Positions 41,173 through 49,911 of a DNA stretch of 59,329 bases are shown here, one piece after another. Position 1 is the stretch's first letter, and the number at the start of each line of letters is the position of its first letter. The stretch is from Natrinema limicola JCM 13563. GTDB taxonomy: Archaea; Halobacteriota; Halobacteria; Halobacteriales; Natrialbaceae. A model generated the notes under the pieces. It worked only from the letters and a program-made list of their open reading frames with translations, had not been told where the DNA came from and ran no database searches. The DNA is taken from NCBI RefSeq assembly GCF_000337475.1, contig NZ_AOIT01000010.1, positions 182,377-241,705 on the forward strand, read 5' to 3'. The position numbers and the translations under genes are program-made.

Positions 41173-43047
41173 ATGACTACTGGGGAGACGCCTGCCGAGC
41201 AACCCGACTCGGCAGTGTCCTCCGATCGCGGGACACGGTCGGATCAGGAGTGTTCGACGACGCTCGAGGAGTACGAAACGATATTCGACGCCGTCGAGGA
41301 CGCCGTTTTTCTCCTCGATGTCGATCGAACGGCTGACGGTCGCACGTACCGATATCGACGCGTCAATCCCGCATACGAGGGGATCACTGGCCTGACAGAC
41401 ACGGAGATCCGTGGACGGACACCGGCCGAAATCTTCAGCACGGAAACGGCGGCTGCCGTTACCGAGCGATACGACGCATGCATCGAACAGGCGGCGACGA
41501 TCGAGTACGAAACGACGCTGTCGCTTCCTGCCGGCGAACGCACGCTCGAGACGAAACTGACGCCAGACGAGACCGTCGGAAACGAAACGGTCGATCAGCT
41601 CGTCGGTATCGTTCGCGACGTCACCGAGCAAAAGCGAAAGGAGTGTGAGCTCGAACGGAATCAGGCACTCCTCGAGAAAGTCGAGCAGCTCGCAGCCGTC
41701 GGTGGGTGGGAACTCGATCTACGGTTGGACAACCTCCGATGGACCGACGGGACACGCGAAATCTTCGAGGTCGGTGCCGACTACGACCCGACGCTGGCCG
41801 AGGCACTCGAGTTCTATCATCCTGCCGACCGGGATCGAATTCGCTCGTTCGTCGAGACGTGTCGGGACGGCGGCGAGCCATACGACGTGGTACTGCGAAT
41901 CGTCACCGCTGCGGGGAACGAACGATGGGTTCACACCGTCGGCGAGCCCGTCATCGACGGCGGTGAAGTCGTCGCGTTACGCGGCGCAGTCAGAGATGTA
42001 ACGGCGCGAAAGGAACGCGAACAGGAGCTCCAGCTCTTTCAGCAGGCGGTCGAACAGGCGGGCCACGGGATCGTGATCACGGACCGCGCGGGAACGATCG
42101 AGTACGTTAATCCGGCCTACGAGCGAGACAGCGGGTACACCCGTACGGAGGCCGTCGGGCGAAACCCGCGGCTGGTCAAATCGGGCAAACACGACCAAGC
42201 GTTCTACGAGCGGCTCTGGGAGACGATCTGCTCGGGCGAAGTCTGGGAACACGAACTCATCAACCGGCGGAAATCCGGGGAACTGTACCACGTCGAGCAG
42301 ACGATCGCACCGATTACCGACGACGACGAGATCACACACTTCGTCGCGATCGAGTCCGATGTCACCGAACAACGACTGCGCGGACAACGACTCAGCGTCC
42401 TCAACCGGATTCTGCGACACAACATCCGCAACGGCATGAACGTCATCCAGGGCAACGCAACGCGGCTCCGAAATCTTACCAGCGATGAGCGAGACGAGGC
42501 CCTGACCGCGATCGAAGAACAAGCCGCCGAGTTGTGCAAGATCAGCGACAACGCCGCGGCCGTGCGGGACCTGTTCCAGCGTGACCGCCATCCCGACGCC
42601 ACCTGTGATGTCGCCGCGATGCTCTCGCGGCTGGCGACTGACTTCGACGACGACTACCCGGACGCAGACATCACGGTGACCGCACCCGAGCCCGTCATGG
42701 CACAGGCCGACGACCGACTCGAGACGGCGATCCGGACGGCCGTCGACAACGCCGTCACCCACACCGATCGGCAAGTCCCCGAGATCACCGTCAGCGCGAC
42801 CCCGGCCGATGGACCCGCGATGGGCGACTGGGTTGATGTTTCCATCGCCGACAACGGACCGGGGATCCCGCCACAGGAGCGACCGATGGTCGAACGCGAG
42901 GCCGAGACACAACTCGTCCACGGGACGGGCCTCGAGCTGTGGCACATCTACTGGATCGCGAAGAGCTTCGGCGGTGAAATGCGGATCACGGACAACGATC
43001 CGCGGGGGAGTATCGTCACGATCCGTGTCCCGGCAGCCACCACATAG
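41173..43047 (+). CDS. PAS-domain sensor histidine kinase
   Basis: This 624-residue soluble kinase has three PAS domains (~30-150, ~165-285, ~290-400). The third contains YVNPAYERDSGYTRTEAVG and closes with FVAIESDVTEQ. The haloarchaeal phospho-acceptor helix is RILRHNIRNGMNVIQGNA (about 413-430, His near 416). The ATPase domain has an N box (VDNAVTH), a G1 box (IADNGPGIP) and a degenerate G2. No membrane segment is seen, so the signal is intracellular (redox, light or small ligand). No response regulator is adjacent, making it an orphan kinase. Confidence 0.92.
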   Translation: MTTGETPAEQPDSAVSSDRGTRSDQECSTTLEEYETIFDAVEDAVFLLDVDRTADGRTYRYRRVNPAYEGITGLTDTEIRGRTPAEIFSTETAAAVTERYDACIEQAATIEYETTLSLPAGERTLETKLTPDETVGNETVDQLVGIVRDVTEQKRKECELERNQALLEKVEQLAAVGGWELDLRLDNLRWTDGTREIFEVGADYDPTLAEALEFYHPADRDRIRSFVETCRDGGEPYDVVLRIVTAAGNERWVHTVGEPVIDGGEVVALRGAVRDVTARKEREQELQLFQQAVEQAGHGIVITDRAGTIEYVNPAYERDSGYTRTEAVGRNPRLVKSGKHDQAFYERLWETICSGEVWEHELINRRKSGELYHVEQTIAPITDDDEITHFVAIESDVTEQRLRGQRLSVLNRILRHNIRNGMNVIQGNATRLRNLTSDERDEALTAIEEQAAELCKISDNAAAVRDLFQRDRHPDATCDVAAMLSRLATDFDDDYPDADITVTAPEPVMAQADDRLETAIRTAVDNAVTHTDRQVPEITVSATPADGPAMGDWVDVSIADNGPGIPPQERPMVEREAETQLVHGTGLELWHIYWIAKSFGGEMRITDNDPRGSIVTIRVPAATT

Positions 43048-43109
43048 CGCACATGGACGGAGCCGCGGGAACGCCAGCAGTCACGGCCAACTGGCGGGGT
43101 CGACTGGCG

Positions 43110-43817
43110 TCAGTTCTCATCCGGTGGACTCCCGATGCCGGGCGTCGGCTCCTCGAGCGTGTCGAGCACCTCTTTTCGCCGATGGAGCTTCCGATATCCC
43201 CGTCGGAGGAGCCGGTCGAAGCCCGTCCGACAAACGCGTGCATGGACCCGTCCATCACGGATCGCAGCAACGACTGCTGTCGGCGTGAGCTGATCGGCTT
43301 CGATAACCGTGTACGCCCGGCCCACCTCGAACGGGTAATGGGCGTCGCTCCCACCGACCAGCGGCAGTCCACGGTCGTCTGCGAGCTCCTCGACGAGCGG
43401 CCGCGAACGAGGATGTTTCCCGTTGACTTCGATCGCGTCGAACGGGATTCCCTCGAGTTTCCGGACTGAACTGTTTCGAAACGGGTGCGCAACGATCGCG
43501 GCACAGCCGCGGTCGTGTGCCAGTGCGACTGCGTCCGCCGGAGAGAGCGCCCCCGGCTTCGTCTCCGCGGGCGGGTCAGGGCCGACGACGAGGACGTGGC
43601 CGCGGTCGGTCGTGATTTCGATCCCTGGGATGAGTTCGACCGGTCCACTCGACGTAAACGGCGTGTAGTAATCGTGATTCGTCGTCGCCACCCCGTCGAG
43701 GCCACGCCGGGCGGCCATCCCGGCGAGGAAACGGACACCCAGCGGATCGAACCGATGGCCGAGTCCGCGGTAGCCATGAAAGAACCGCGTGTGTGCGTGT
43801 AAATCGACGGTATACAC
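43110..43817 (-). CDS. PHP-domain metal-dependent phosphoesterase
   Basis: A GTG at 43817 gives 235 residues beginning MYTVDLHAHTRFFHG; the longer frame to 43952 overlaps the divergent gene. PHP motifs are present: DLHAHT (metal site), TTNHDYYT, PGIEITTDRGHVLV, IVAHPFR and GGSDAHYPFEVGRAY. The family hydrolyses phosphoesters such as nucleotides or histidinol phosphate. The C-terminal 40 residues are basic (RLLRRGYRKLHRRKE). The substrate is unknown. It is convergent with the sensor kinase gene and divergent from the DAG-kinase-like gene. Confidence 0.85.
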   Translation of the reverse strand: MYTVDLHAHTRFFHGYRGLGHRFDPLGVRFLAGMAARRGLDGVATTNHDYYTPFTSSGPVELIPGIEITTDRGHVLVVGPDPPAETKPGALSPADAVALAHDRGCAAIVAHPFRNSSVRKLEGIPFDAIEVNGKHPRSRPLVEELADDRGLPLVGGSDAHYPFEVGRAYTVIEADQLTPTAVVAAIRDGRVHARVCRTGFDRLLRRGYRKLHRRKEVLDTLEEPTPGIGSPPDEN

Positions 43818-43871
43818 GGGAACGCATACGCCGGCGGGGTCCTTTTGTCCTCGGCTGGCGTGTTCCAGATC

Positions 43872-44819
43872 ATGTACTCGAAGGGGACAGCTGGCGGTCG
43901 CGTCGATGACCGTGTACTCGTCCTCAATCCCGTTAGCGGCAGTCAAGATCACGTCGACACTCTAGTCGAACTGGGTACCGAGCATGGCTTCGACGTCCGA
44001 AAAACCGAGGAACGCGGCGACGCGAAACGGCTCGCCCGCGACGCTGCACCCGATGCCGACCTTATCGCGGCAGGCGGCGGCGATGGCACGGTGAACAACG
44101 TCGTTAACGGGATCGCTGCTGCGAACGAACTCGAGACGACGACAGTCGCCGTCGTCCCCGCAGGGACGGGCAACAATTTCGCGACGAACATCGGAATTCA
44201 GGGGATCGAGCACGCGTTTGCAGTGATCGAGGCGGGACGACGGCGACGGATCGATCTCGCCAGTGCGAACGATCGGATCTTCGTCAACTCCTGTGTCGGC
44301 GGCATTACCGCCGAAGCAAGCAGCAAGACGGAGCCAGCGAGCAAGGCGAATCTGGGCGTGCTCGCATATGTCAAAAGTATGCTCGCGACGATGGGGTCGT
44401 TCGACTCGCTGCCGCTCCGGGTGGAGACGGCTTCAGGACCGAACGGGAACCGAACACGAGCCTGGGACGGTCGGGCCATGTTCGTCCTCATCGGAAACTG
44501 TCGACGGTTTACCGGCGCTCGAACGACACAGGCCAACGTCGAGGATGGCCTGCTCGAGGTGACGATCGTCGAGGACGCCGCGGCGATGAACCTGCTCGGC
44601 GATGCGGCCCTCCAGCGGCTGTTCGGACGCGATAGCAACTACGTCGTTCGCCGGTGTGCCCCGTCGCTCGTGATCGAGAGCAACCGGAACGCGATCACAT
44701 ACAGTCTCGACGGCGAGATGCTCGAAGCCCACTCGCTTTCCCTCGAGACGAGCCCGCGGACGATCCAGATCGCCGTTGGGGATGACTATCAACCCGATCC
44801 AGATATGGAAATCGCCTAA
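43872..44819 (+). CDS. Diacylglycerol/lipid kinase-family protein
   Basis: From ATG 43872 (MYSKGTAGGRVDDRVLVLNP) the protein has 315 residues. The N-terminal catalytic domain has VLNPVSG, IAAGGGDGTVNNVVNG (ATP site) and VVPAGTGNNFATNIG. The C-terminal domain has FVNSCVGGITAE and ends with YSLDGEMLEAHSL, where a conserved Asp-Gly-Glu supports catalysis. The DAGK/YegS family phosphorylates lipids such as diacylglycerol or sphingoid bases. The archaeal substrate is unclear, perhaps an archaeol precursor. Confidence 0.88.
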   Translation: MYSKGTAGGRVDDRVLVLNPVSGSQDHVDTLVELGTEHGFDVRKTEERGDAKRLARDAAPDADLIAAGGGDGTVNNVVNGIAAANELETTTVAVVPAGTGNNFATNIGIQGIEHAFAVIEAGRRRRIDLASANDRIFVNSCVGGITAEASSKTEPASKANLGVLAYVKSMLATMGSFDSLPLRVETASGPNGNRTRAWDGRAMFVLIGNCRRFTGARTTQANVEDGLLEVTIVEDAAAMNLLGDAALQRLFGRDSNYVVRRCAPSLVIESNRNAITYSLDGEMLEAHSLSLETSPRTIQIAVGDDYQPDPDMEIA

Positions 44820-44919
44820 CCGTCGGTGGCCGGCAGTGAATTCCGGATCGCCGGTCGGCCGGTCTGCCTCTCGAGCAGTCGCGGTGCGTTCGCGTCTCGA
44901 GGTGAACCGACACCCTATG

Positions 44920-45005
44920 ATACGGACTACTGTCAGTCATTTCCGGTGCAACCGCGACCCGCACTGCGGTCCCACCGGGACATCGGTACAGCAGACCGTA
45001 TGAGG
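44920..45005 (+). repeat. ~85-bp imperfect palindromic repeat, copy 3
   Basis: It begins TACGGACTACTGTCAGTCAT and ends ATCGGTACAGCAGACCGTAT; the outer ends are complementary. It resembles copies 1, 2 and 4. It lies just upstream of the TATA box of the IPP isomerase gene. Confidence 0.8.
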
Positions 45006-45014
45006 CGATACTGG

Positions 45015-45020
45015 TTTTAC
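45015..45020 (+). promoter_or_regulatory. TATA box of the IPP isomerase gene
   Basis: TTTTAC is 23-28 nt upstream of the ATG at 45043 and 10 bp after the palindromic repeat. Confidence 0.45.
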
Positions 45021-45042
45021 GAGTCGACGTAATTGTGGTTCT

Positions 45043-45603
45043 ATGAGCACGCCACAGGAGGACGTCCAACACGAGAACGCCGGACAAGACGTGATCGCCG
45101 TCGACGCCGACGACAACCCACTCGAGCTTGTCAACCGGCTGGACGCCCATACGGGCGACGGAATCCGCCATCGCGCGTTTACCTCGCTGGTCTTCGACGG
45201 CGAGGGCAACATCTTACTCGCCCAGCGAGCGCCGGAGAAACGCCTCTGGGGAACCTACTGGGACGGCACCGTCGCCTCCCATCCCGTCGAGGGCCAGAGC
45301 CAGGAGGAAGCGACCCGACAGCGACTCGAGGAAGAGCTCGGAATCACGCCCGACCAGTACGATGACCTGCGGCTGACCGATCGCTTCGAGTACAAACGCT
45401 ACTTCGAAAACGAGGGCGTCGAACACGAGGTCTGTGCCGTGTTGCAGCTGACACTGACTGATCGCAGCCTCGAGCCTGACGAGGACGAGGTCGCCGGGCT
45501 GATGTGGGTTCCCTACGAACGACTCCACTCGCATCCGGAGTGGTACCGACAGCTTCGACTCTGTCCGTGGTTCGAGATCGCCATGCGCCGGGACGTCCGG
45601 TAG
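45043..45603 (+). CDS. idi: Isopentenyl-diphosphate delta-isomerase, type I (Nudix)
   Basis: This 186-residue protein has RHRAFTSLVFDGEGNILLAQ and the type I signature WGTYWDGTVASHP with the metal-binding His. The Nudix-like helix is EEATRQRLEEELGI, and the catalytic Cys position is replaced in context by the usual EHEVCAVLQL. It interconverts IPP and DMAPP for archaeal lipid, carotenoid and quinone side chains. Many haloarchaea carry both type I and type II enzymes. Transcription starts after a dispersed repeat and a TATA box at 45015. Confidence 0.9.
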   Translation: MSTPQEDVQHENAGQDVIAVDADDNPLELVNRLDAHTGDGIRHRAFTSLVFDGEGNILLAQRAPEKRLWGTYWDGTVASHPVEGQSQEEATRQRLEEELGITPDQYDDLRLTDRFEYKRYFENEGVEHEVCAVLQLTLTDRSLEPDEDEVAGLMWVPYERLHSHPEWYRQLRLCPWFEIAMRRDVR

Positions 45604-45814
45604 GTATCGTCAGTCGGTCGCGCGCTTGCGATCGTACCGATCGGCTTGATCGTCCCCGACATAGGTCTCGAAACGCCGTGGCTCTGCAGCGACTGCTGGT
45701 GTGGACCGGTGAAAACACGAACACGCTGCAACTATGGGGTACGGTAACAAGGCTTATTACGTTCCTGTTCGTAGCGTTGTCTGAGGACCGACGAAACAGG
45801 TCCCGTGTGACGAA

Positions 45815-46126
45815 ATGAGCTCCTCACCACCGGAAACCGAGACGTACGAAGTCACGCTCTCCAGAGACGAGCAATGGGTCGCCCATCACGCCCTTTCGAA
45901 CCGCCTCGACGCCGCGCTCGATGCCGACGAGACCCCACCCGAATGGACACTCGAGGTACTCGAGACGATCGAAGCCGACGGCGACACGGAGCGGCTCACC
46001 GGGTCGCAAGCCGACCGGCTCTATGACACGCTGGCGACGTACGTCGACCGTGAGGAGACGCCACCAAGGGACGTCAGCGACGCCACGACCGTGCTTGCAC
46101 GACTCGAGGACGTTCGCAACGCCTGA
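45815..46126 (+). CDS. Small acidic haloarchaeal protein of unknown function (DUF7853-like)
   Basis: This 103-residue acidic protein has no cysteines and no membrane segment. It reads as helices: TLSRDEQWVAHHALSNRLDA, then PPEWTLEVLETIEADG and TGSQADRLYDTLATYV. It resembles a widespread haloarchaeal family, probably DUF7853. No function is known. An ATG at 45815 after the TATA-like CTTATTACG (~45750) is acceptable. Confidence 0.65.
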   Translation: MSSSPPETETYEVTLSRDEQWVAHHALSNRLDAALDADETPPEWTLEVLETIEADGDTERLTGSQADRLYDTLATYVDREETPPRDVSDATTVLARLEDVRNA

Positions 46127-46215
46127 GACGGACCGGCTCGCCTTCCGCCACTCGTTTTTTGCGGTGCCGATCGCACAGCACAGACGAGTCGCTATCGATA
46201 CTGAACAGCAGTCAC

Positions 46216-46530
46216 TCAGGGGCGGGTCGTCGCCCAGACGGCCGTAATCGCAAGCAAAACGGCTGGTGCAAGCGGCAGAATCAGCAACGCGAATCGGTAT
46301 CCCTCTCCACCGGGTGGGACCAGATAGATCGCGACTGGAGCGATGACAAATGCAAAGACGATAACGCCGACGAGAAGCCAGCCGCGCCAGTCGAACTCCC
46401 GGTCGACCGAATCGGGGTGGGTCGGATCGAGACTCCCGCCCCCGCCGGCCGGCTCCTCGGTCCCCTCTTCGCCGTTTGCGTCGAACGCCGCTGGATCGTG
46501 GACGTAGCCGCCGTCGTCGCTCGAGGTCAC
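46216..46530 (-). CDS. Two-helix haloarchaeal membrane protein
   Basis: A GTG at 46530 (VTSSDDGGYVHDPAAFDANG) gives 104 residues; the ATG at 46566 adds a basic leader. A long acidic N-terminus is followed by two membrane helices (~52-72 and ~78-100, separated by PPGGEGYRFA). I do not recognise the family beyond similarity to conserved haloarchaeal membrane proteins. It lies 72 bp downstream of the alcohol dehydrogenase stop on the same strand. Confidence 0.65.
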   Translation of the reverse strand: MTSSDDGGYVHDPAAFDANGEEGTEEPAGGGGSLDPTHPDSVDREFDWRGWLLVGVIVFAFVIAPVAIYLVPPGGEGYRFALLILPLAPAVLLAITAVWATTRP

Positions 46531-46602
46531 TATCGGACGTATCGAGCGCGTCGTGAAAGCCCTCACGGTTCCGGCACCCGGGCGTGGCCGACCCGTGATC
46601 GG

Positions 46603-47628
46603 TTACAGCTCGCTGTCCGGTCGGACGACGACCTTGCCGAACCCTTCTCGGTTCTCGATGATCTCGTGGGCGCGGGCGGTCTCGCTCATCGGCAGTACCT
46701 CGCGGATCGCGGGCTCGAAGGTACCGTCCCAGACGAGTTCCAGCACGTCGTCGACCTGGTCGGGCGTAGCCATCGTCGAGCCGATGATCTCGAGTTGGTT
46801 CCAGAAGATGCGCGGAATGTCCGTCTCGGGGTTGCCGCCGCCGGTGCCACCGCAGGTGACGAGTCGGCCGCCCTTGGTCAGGCTCTTCAGCGAGTCTTGC
46901 CAGGTGGGCGCGCCGACGTGTTCGACGACGACGTCGACCCCGCGGCCGCCGGTCTCCGAGAGCACCCAGTCGGCGAAGTTCTCCTCTTCGTAGTTACAGA
47001 CGTGGTCCGCGCCGTGTTCTTCGGCGTACTCGAGCTTTTCCTCGGTGCTGCCGGTCGCGTACACCTCTGCGCCCGCGTAGTCGGCGATCTGGAGGGCAGC
47101 GTGGCCGACCCCGCCGCTGGCTCCGAGGACGAGGACCGATTCGCCGGCTTTGAGCTCAGCACGCTCGATGAGCATTCGCCAGGCGGTCTGGAAGACCAGC
47201 GAGGCCGAGCCGGCAACCTCCCAGTCGACGTGCTCGGGGACGGGGATCAGGTTGTCCTCGGGGACCGCGGCGTACTCGGAGTGGACGCCGGTGACGTGCT
47301 CGCCGATGATATGGAAGCCCGGGTCGAGCGTCGGGTCGTCCATCCGGAGATCACCGACACCGGCCGAGAGTGCGACGTGATCGCCTTCCTCGAACCGGGT
47401 GACGTCCTCACCGACTTCTTCGACGACGCCGGCCCCGTCACTGCCCGGGATGTGTGGCATCTCGAGGTCGATTCCCGGCATGCCACGGCGGGTCCAGATG
47501 TCCAGATGGTTGAGCGCGGCCGCCTTGATGTCGACCAGTACCTCGTCCCGGTCGATCTCCGGGTCTGGATACTCGCCGTATTCGATGACATCCCTGTCGC
47601 CGTGTTCCGTGATCTTGACGGCTTGCAT
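46603..47628 (-). CDS. Zinc-type alcohol dehydrogenase/quinone oxidoreductase family protein
   Basis: From ATG 47628 (MQAVKITEHGDRDVIEYGEY) the protein has 341 residues of the MDR superfamily. The GroES-like catalytic domain carries ALNHLDIWTRRGMPG and PHIPGSDGAGVVEEVG. The NAD(P) Rossmann motif is VLVLGASGGVGHAALQIA (~165-182). The structural-zinc cysteine cluster is absent and the GHE motif is changed, so a quinone-oxidoreductase/crotonyl-CoA-type activity is possible. A strong TATA box (TTTTATATA) lies 21-29 nt upstream, giving a leaderless mRNA. Confidence 0.88.
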   Translation of the reverse strand: MQAVKITEHGDRDVIEYGEYPDPEIDRDEVLVDIKAAALNHLDIWTRRGMPGIDLEMPHIPGSDGAGVVEEVGEDVTRFEEGDHVALSAGVGDLRMDDPTLDPGFHIIGEHVTGVHSEYAAVPEDNLIPVPEHVDWEVAGSASLVFQTAWRMLIERAELKAGESVLVLGASGGVGHAALQIADYAGAEVYATGSTEEKLEYAEEHGADHVCNYEEENFADWVLSETGGRGVDVVVEHVGAPTWQDSLKSLTKGGRLVTCGGTGGGNPETDIPRIFWNQLEIIGSTMATPDQVDDVLELVWDGTFEPAIREVLPMSETARAHEIIENREGFGKVVVRPDSEL

Positions 47629-47648
47629 AGTGCTCCCAACGAACAGGC

Positions 47649-47657
47649 TATATAAAA
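47649..47657 (-). promoter_or_regulatory. TATA box of the alcohol dehydrogenase-family gene
   Basis: TTTTATATA on the minus strand is centred 25 nt upstream of the ATG at 47628, which fits a strong leaderless promoter. Confidence 0.65.
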
Positions 47658-47693
47658 TGGTGGTGGAAGAGGCAAGCACGTCGAACCAGGGTA

Positions 47694-47705
47694 CGTCAAT
47701 TGACG
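47694..47705. promoter_or_regulatory. Perfect 12-nt palindrome between the divergent dehydrogenase and moaB genes
   Basis: CGTCAATTGACG lies about 65 bp upstream of the dehydrogenase start and 97 bp upstream of moaB. It is self-complementary throughout and could be a regulator site. Confidence 0.3.
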
Positions 47706-47801
47706 AAACACCGGTGGTTGCGATTGAACCGATCCGATCGTCGACTGACGGATGTGTGCGACTGGGGACCGTTTTTCCCGTCAGCGCCCCAACCACGACC
47801 T

Positions 47802-48314
47802 ATGAGTGACTCGACGGACGAGCCCGATGTGGTCGGCGCGGCTGTCGTCACGGTCTCGTCGGACTCCTCGCTCGAGGAGGACGATGCGGGCGAGGCGATC
47901 GTGGCAGCCTTTGAGACGGCAGGCCACGAGATCGTGACGCGGGAACTGATCCAGCGAGACCACGACAACGTTCAGTCGAAAGTGTCGCGGCTCGTCGACC
48001 GCGACGATGCGGACATCGTCGTCACAACCGGTGGCACGGGTGTCGAACCGCAGGATGCGACCCTCGAGGCGGTTCGGCCGTTGCTCGACAAAGACCTCCC
48101 GGCGTTTCTCGATCTCTTTCATGCCCTCTCCTACGACGAGCGGGGGACCGGAATCGTCTCGAGTCGTGCTTTGGGCGGTATCTCCGATGGGGTCCCGATC
48201 TTCTGTCTTCCTAATGACAGCGATGCCGTGCGGATCGCCTGTGAGTCGATCATCGTCCCCGAGGCACGGCGACTTGCAACGCTCGCGGGCGGGACCGACA
48301 CCGACGAGGAGTGA
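47802..48314 (+). CDS. moaB: Molybdenum cofactor biosynthesis protein MoaB/MogA
   Basis: From ATG 47802 (MSDSTDEPDVVGAAVVTVSS) the 170-residue product has the MPT-binding fold: DADIVVTTGGTGVEPQDATLEAV, then SSRALGGISDGVPIFCLPN. MogA/MoaB adenylylates molybdopterin before molybdenum insertion. The longer frame from 47700 runs into the divergent promoter and has a basic leader. No other moa or moe genes are in the window. A folate cyclo-ligase-like gene follows by 120 bp. Confidence 0.92.
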   Translation: MSDSTDEPDVVGAAVVTVSSDSSLEEDDAGEAIVAAFETAGHEIVTRELIQRDHDNVQSKVSRLVDRDDADIVVTTGGTGVEPQDATLEAVRPLLDKDLPAFLDLFHALSYDERGTGIVSSRALGGISDGVPIFCLPNDSDAVRIACESIIVPEARRLATLAGGTDTDEE

Positions 48315-48434
48315 CCGTTACGATGCTATCATAGCCGCTGCCCGTCGGTGCGCACTTGGCTGCGAGAGCTGTGCGAGAGTGGTGTCTCATGCCTTTCAAT
48401 TGCTACTATAGGGTCGAGGCACTACGGGGAGAAC

Positions 48435-49160
48435 ATGGAAAAACAGGCGCTTCGCGAACGCGTGTGGGACGACCTCGAGGAAAGTGGCGTCGCCCGCTTC
48501 CCGTTTCCACCCCACGGCCGGATTCCGAACGTCGCCGGAGCGAGCGAGGCCGCCGACCGGCTGGCCGCACAGCCTGAGTGGGAGTCGGCGACGACGATCA
48601 AGGCCAATCCCGACGCGCCACAACTCCCCGTGAGACGGCGCGCGTTGCGCGATGGAAAGACGGTCTACATGGCGGTTCCCCGGCTTCGCGACGAGAAGTG
48701 TTTCCTGAAACTCGATCCCGCCGATCTCGAGGACTACGACGCGGCGACGACCGTCTCTGGTTCGTCGACACACGGCGAGCAGCTCGGCCCGGACGAGATC
48801 GATCGCGTCGACCTGATCGTCTCCGGTAGCGTCGCGGTCACAGAGGACGGCGGTCGAATCGGCAAGGGCGAGGGATACAGCGACCTCGAGTACGCCGTTC
48901 TCCGGGAACTCGAGTTGGTCGACGAGACGACGCCGGTTGCGACGACGGTCCACGACCGGCAGGTCATCGACGAGGCCATCACGTTCGCGGCCCACGACGT
49001 CGCGATGGATCTCGTCGTCACGCCCGAGCGGGTGATACGACCCGAGGGCAGCGACCAGCCGGCCGGGCTCGACTGGGACCTGCTCGATGACGAGCGGCGC
49101 GACGAAATTCCGGTGCTACGGCGACTCGAAGAGGACGCGATGGACGCTCGAGACCCGTAA
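48435..49160 (+). CDS. 5-formyltetrahydrofolate cyclo-ligase-family protein
   Basis: From ATG 48435 (MEKQALRERVWDDLEESGVA) the protein has 241 residues. It contains FPFPPHGRIPNVAGA, VKANPDAPQ-like TIKANPDAPQLPVRR, and the ATP site RIGKGEGYSDLEYAVL. It ends near TVHDRQVIDEAITFAAHDV. The family converts 5-formyl-THF to methenyl-THF; distant members act on other folate- or thiamine-related substrates (MTHFSD-like). As haloarchaea use folates, a one-carbon role is plausible but not certain. Confidence 0.82.
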   Translation: MEKQALRERVWDDLEESGVARFPFPPHGRIPNVAGASEAADRLAAQPEWESATTIKANPDAPQLPVRRRALRDGKTVYMAVPRLRDEKCFLKLDPADLEDYDAATTVSGSSTHGEQLGPDEIDRVDLIVSGSVAVTEDGGRIGKGEGYSDLEYAVLRELELVDETTPVATTVHDRQVIDEAITFAAHDVAMDLVVTPERVIRPEGSDQPAGLDWDLLDDERRDEIPVLRRLEEDAMDARDP

Positions 49161-49584
49161 CTCACTGTCGGGGTGTACGATTGGGAGACGCCGGTCGACA
49201 CCTTCTTGAGCGAGACCGCGTCTCGAGTACTAAAACCGCAGGGTGTGACGCGAGCCGGTGGGGCGGGCCCGCGCCAGCAAGAATCGATTGGCAGTGGTGG
49301 GGAAGGGTGCTGTGGTGGGGTTGCTGGAAGTCGCGGGAACAGGTGGTGGGTGCCATCGGTGGGGTCTGCCCGTCGACCTCCACACACGGCTACCAGCGAC
49401 TCCCACTTGAACGGGGGTGATGGTATACCGATCTTACGCCGAGTTCCGCCGAATTCAACTCGGATTTAGACTGGCTCTCTCGGCTTCGAGAACGTTTATA
49501 CGCGGTAAATCTGAATTCGACCCAGAAACGGAGAGATGGTCGTGTCGGTCGTGTCTGTGCGTCGTCAGCACAGGGTGGTGGGCG
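49161..49584. other. 424-bp intergenic region with G-rich tract and inverted repeat
   Basis: No gene stands out. Bases 49250-49350 are G-rich on the plus strand, with several GGTGGGG/GGGAAGGG-type runs that could form quadruplexes. An interrupted inverted repeat, GAATTCA...GATTTA at 49451-49468 and TAAATCTGAATTC at 49506-49518, encloses TTTATA. These lie beyond the 3' ends of two convergent genes. Confidence 0.45.
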
Positions 49585-49911
49585 TTAGTCGATCAGTTCG
49601 TCGGCGACGACGCTCGCGTCCATCAGTTGTGGATCGATTGCGATGTCGAGTTGTCCCTTGATGAACTCCGGGATCGTGTCGCGAGCGTAGACGACGGTTC
49701 GAAGCTCGTCGTTGAGATCGCAGGCGATCGGGATCGTCGTCGCCTGGCCGACATCGGTCAGGACGTACAACTCGGCCGCGACGATGCCTGCCTCCTCGAG
49801 TTGAGGTCGCGTGATGACGCCGTCGAGACGGGTCACGTCGACACCCGCAGCCTCGAGCGCCGCGCCGATCCCGTCGTCGTCGGGGCCGGCGACGATCGCA
49901 GTCGTGCTCAT
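49585..49911 (-). CDS. Conserved haloarchaeal protein linked to guaA (DUF7126-like)
   Basis: This 108-residue acidic protein has a Rossmann-like start ([20 protein letters not shown]) and [18 protein letters not shown]. No catalytic motif is seen. It overlaps guaA by 4 bp and is the last gene of pyrG-guaA. It resembles a small family found after guaA in haloarchaea (probably DUF7126). It may bind a nucleotide or regulate the synthetases. Confidence 0.72.
   Translation of the reverse strand: MSTTAIVAGPDDDGIGAALEAAGVDVTRLDGVITRPQLEEAGIVAAELYVLTDVGQATTIPIACDLNDELRTVVYARDTIPEFIKGQLDIAIDPQLMDASVVADELID

Noticed and set aside
7132-45005. Dispersed palindromic repeats considered as CRISPR
   Set aside because: Copies are thousands of bases apart with no spacer units, and no cas gene is present.
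46159-47655. 498-codon plus-strand frame opposite the alcohol dehydrogenase gene
   Set aside because: It is antisense to a conserved MDR enzyme and runs through the TATA box of that gene.
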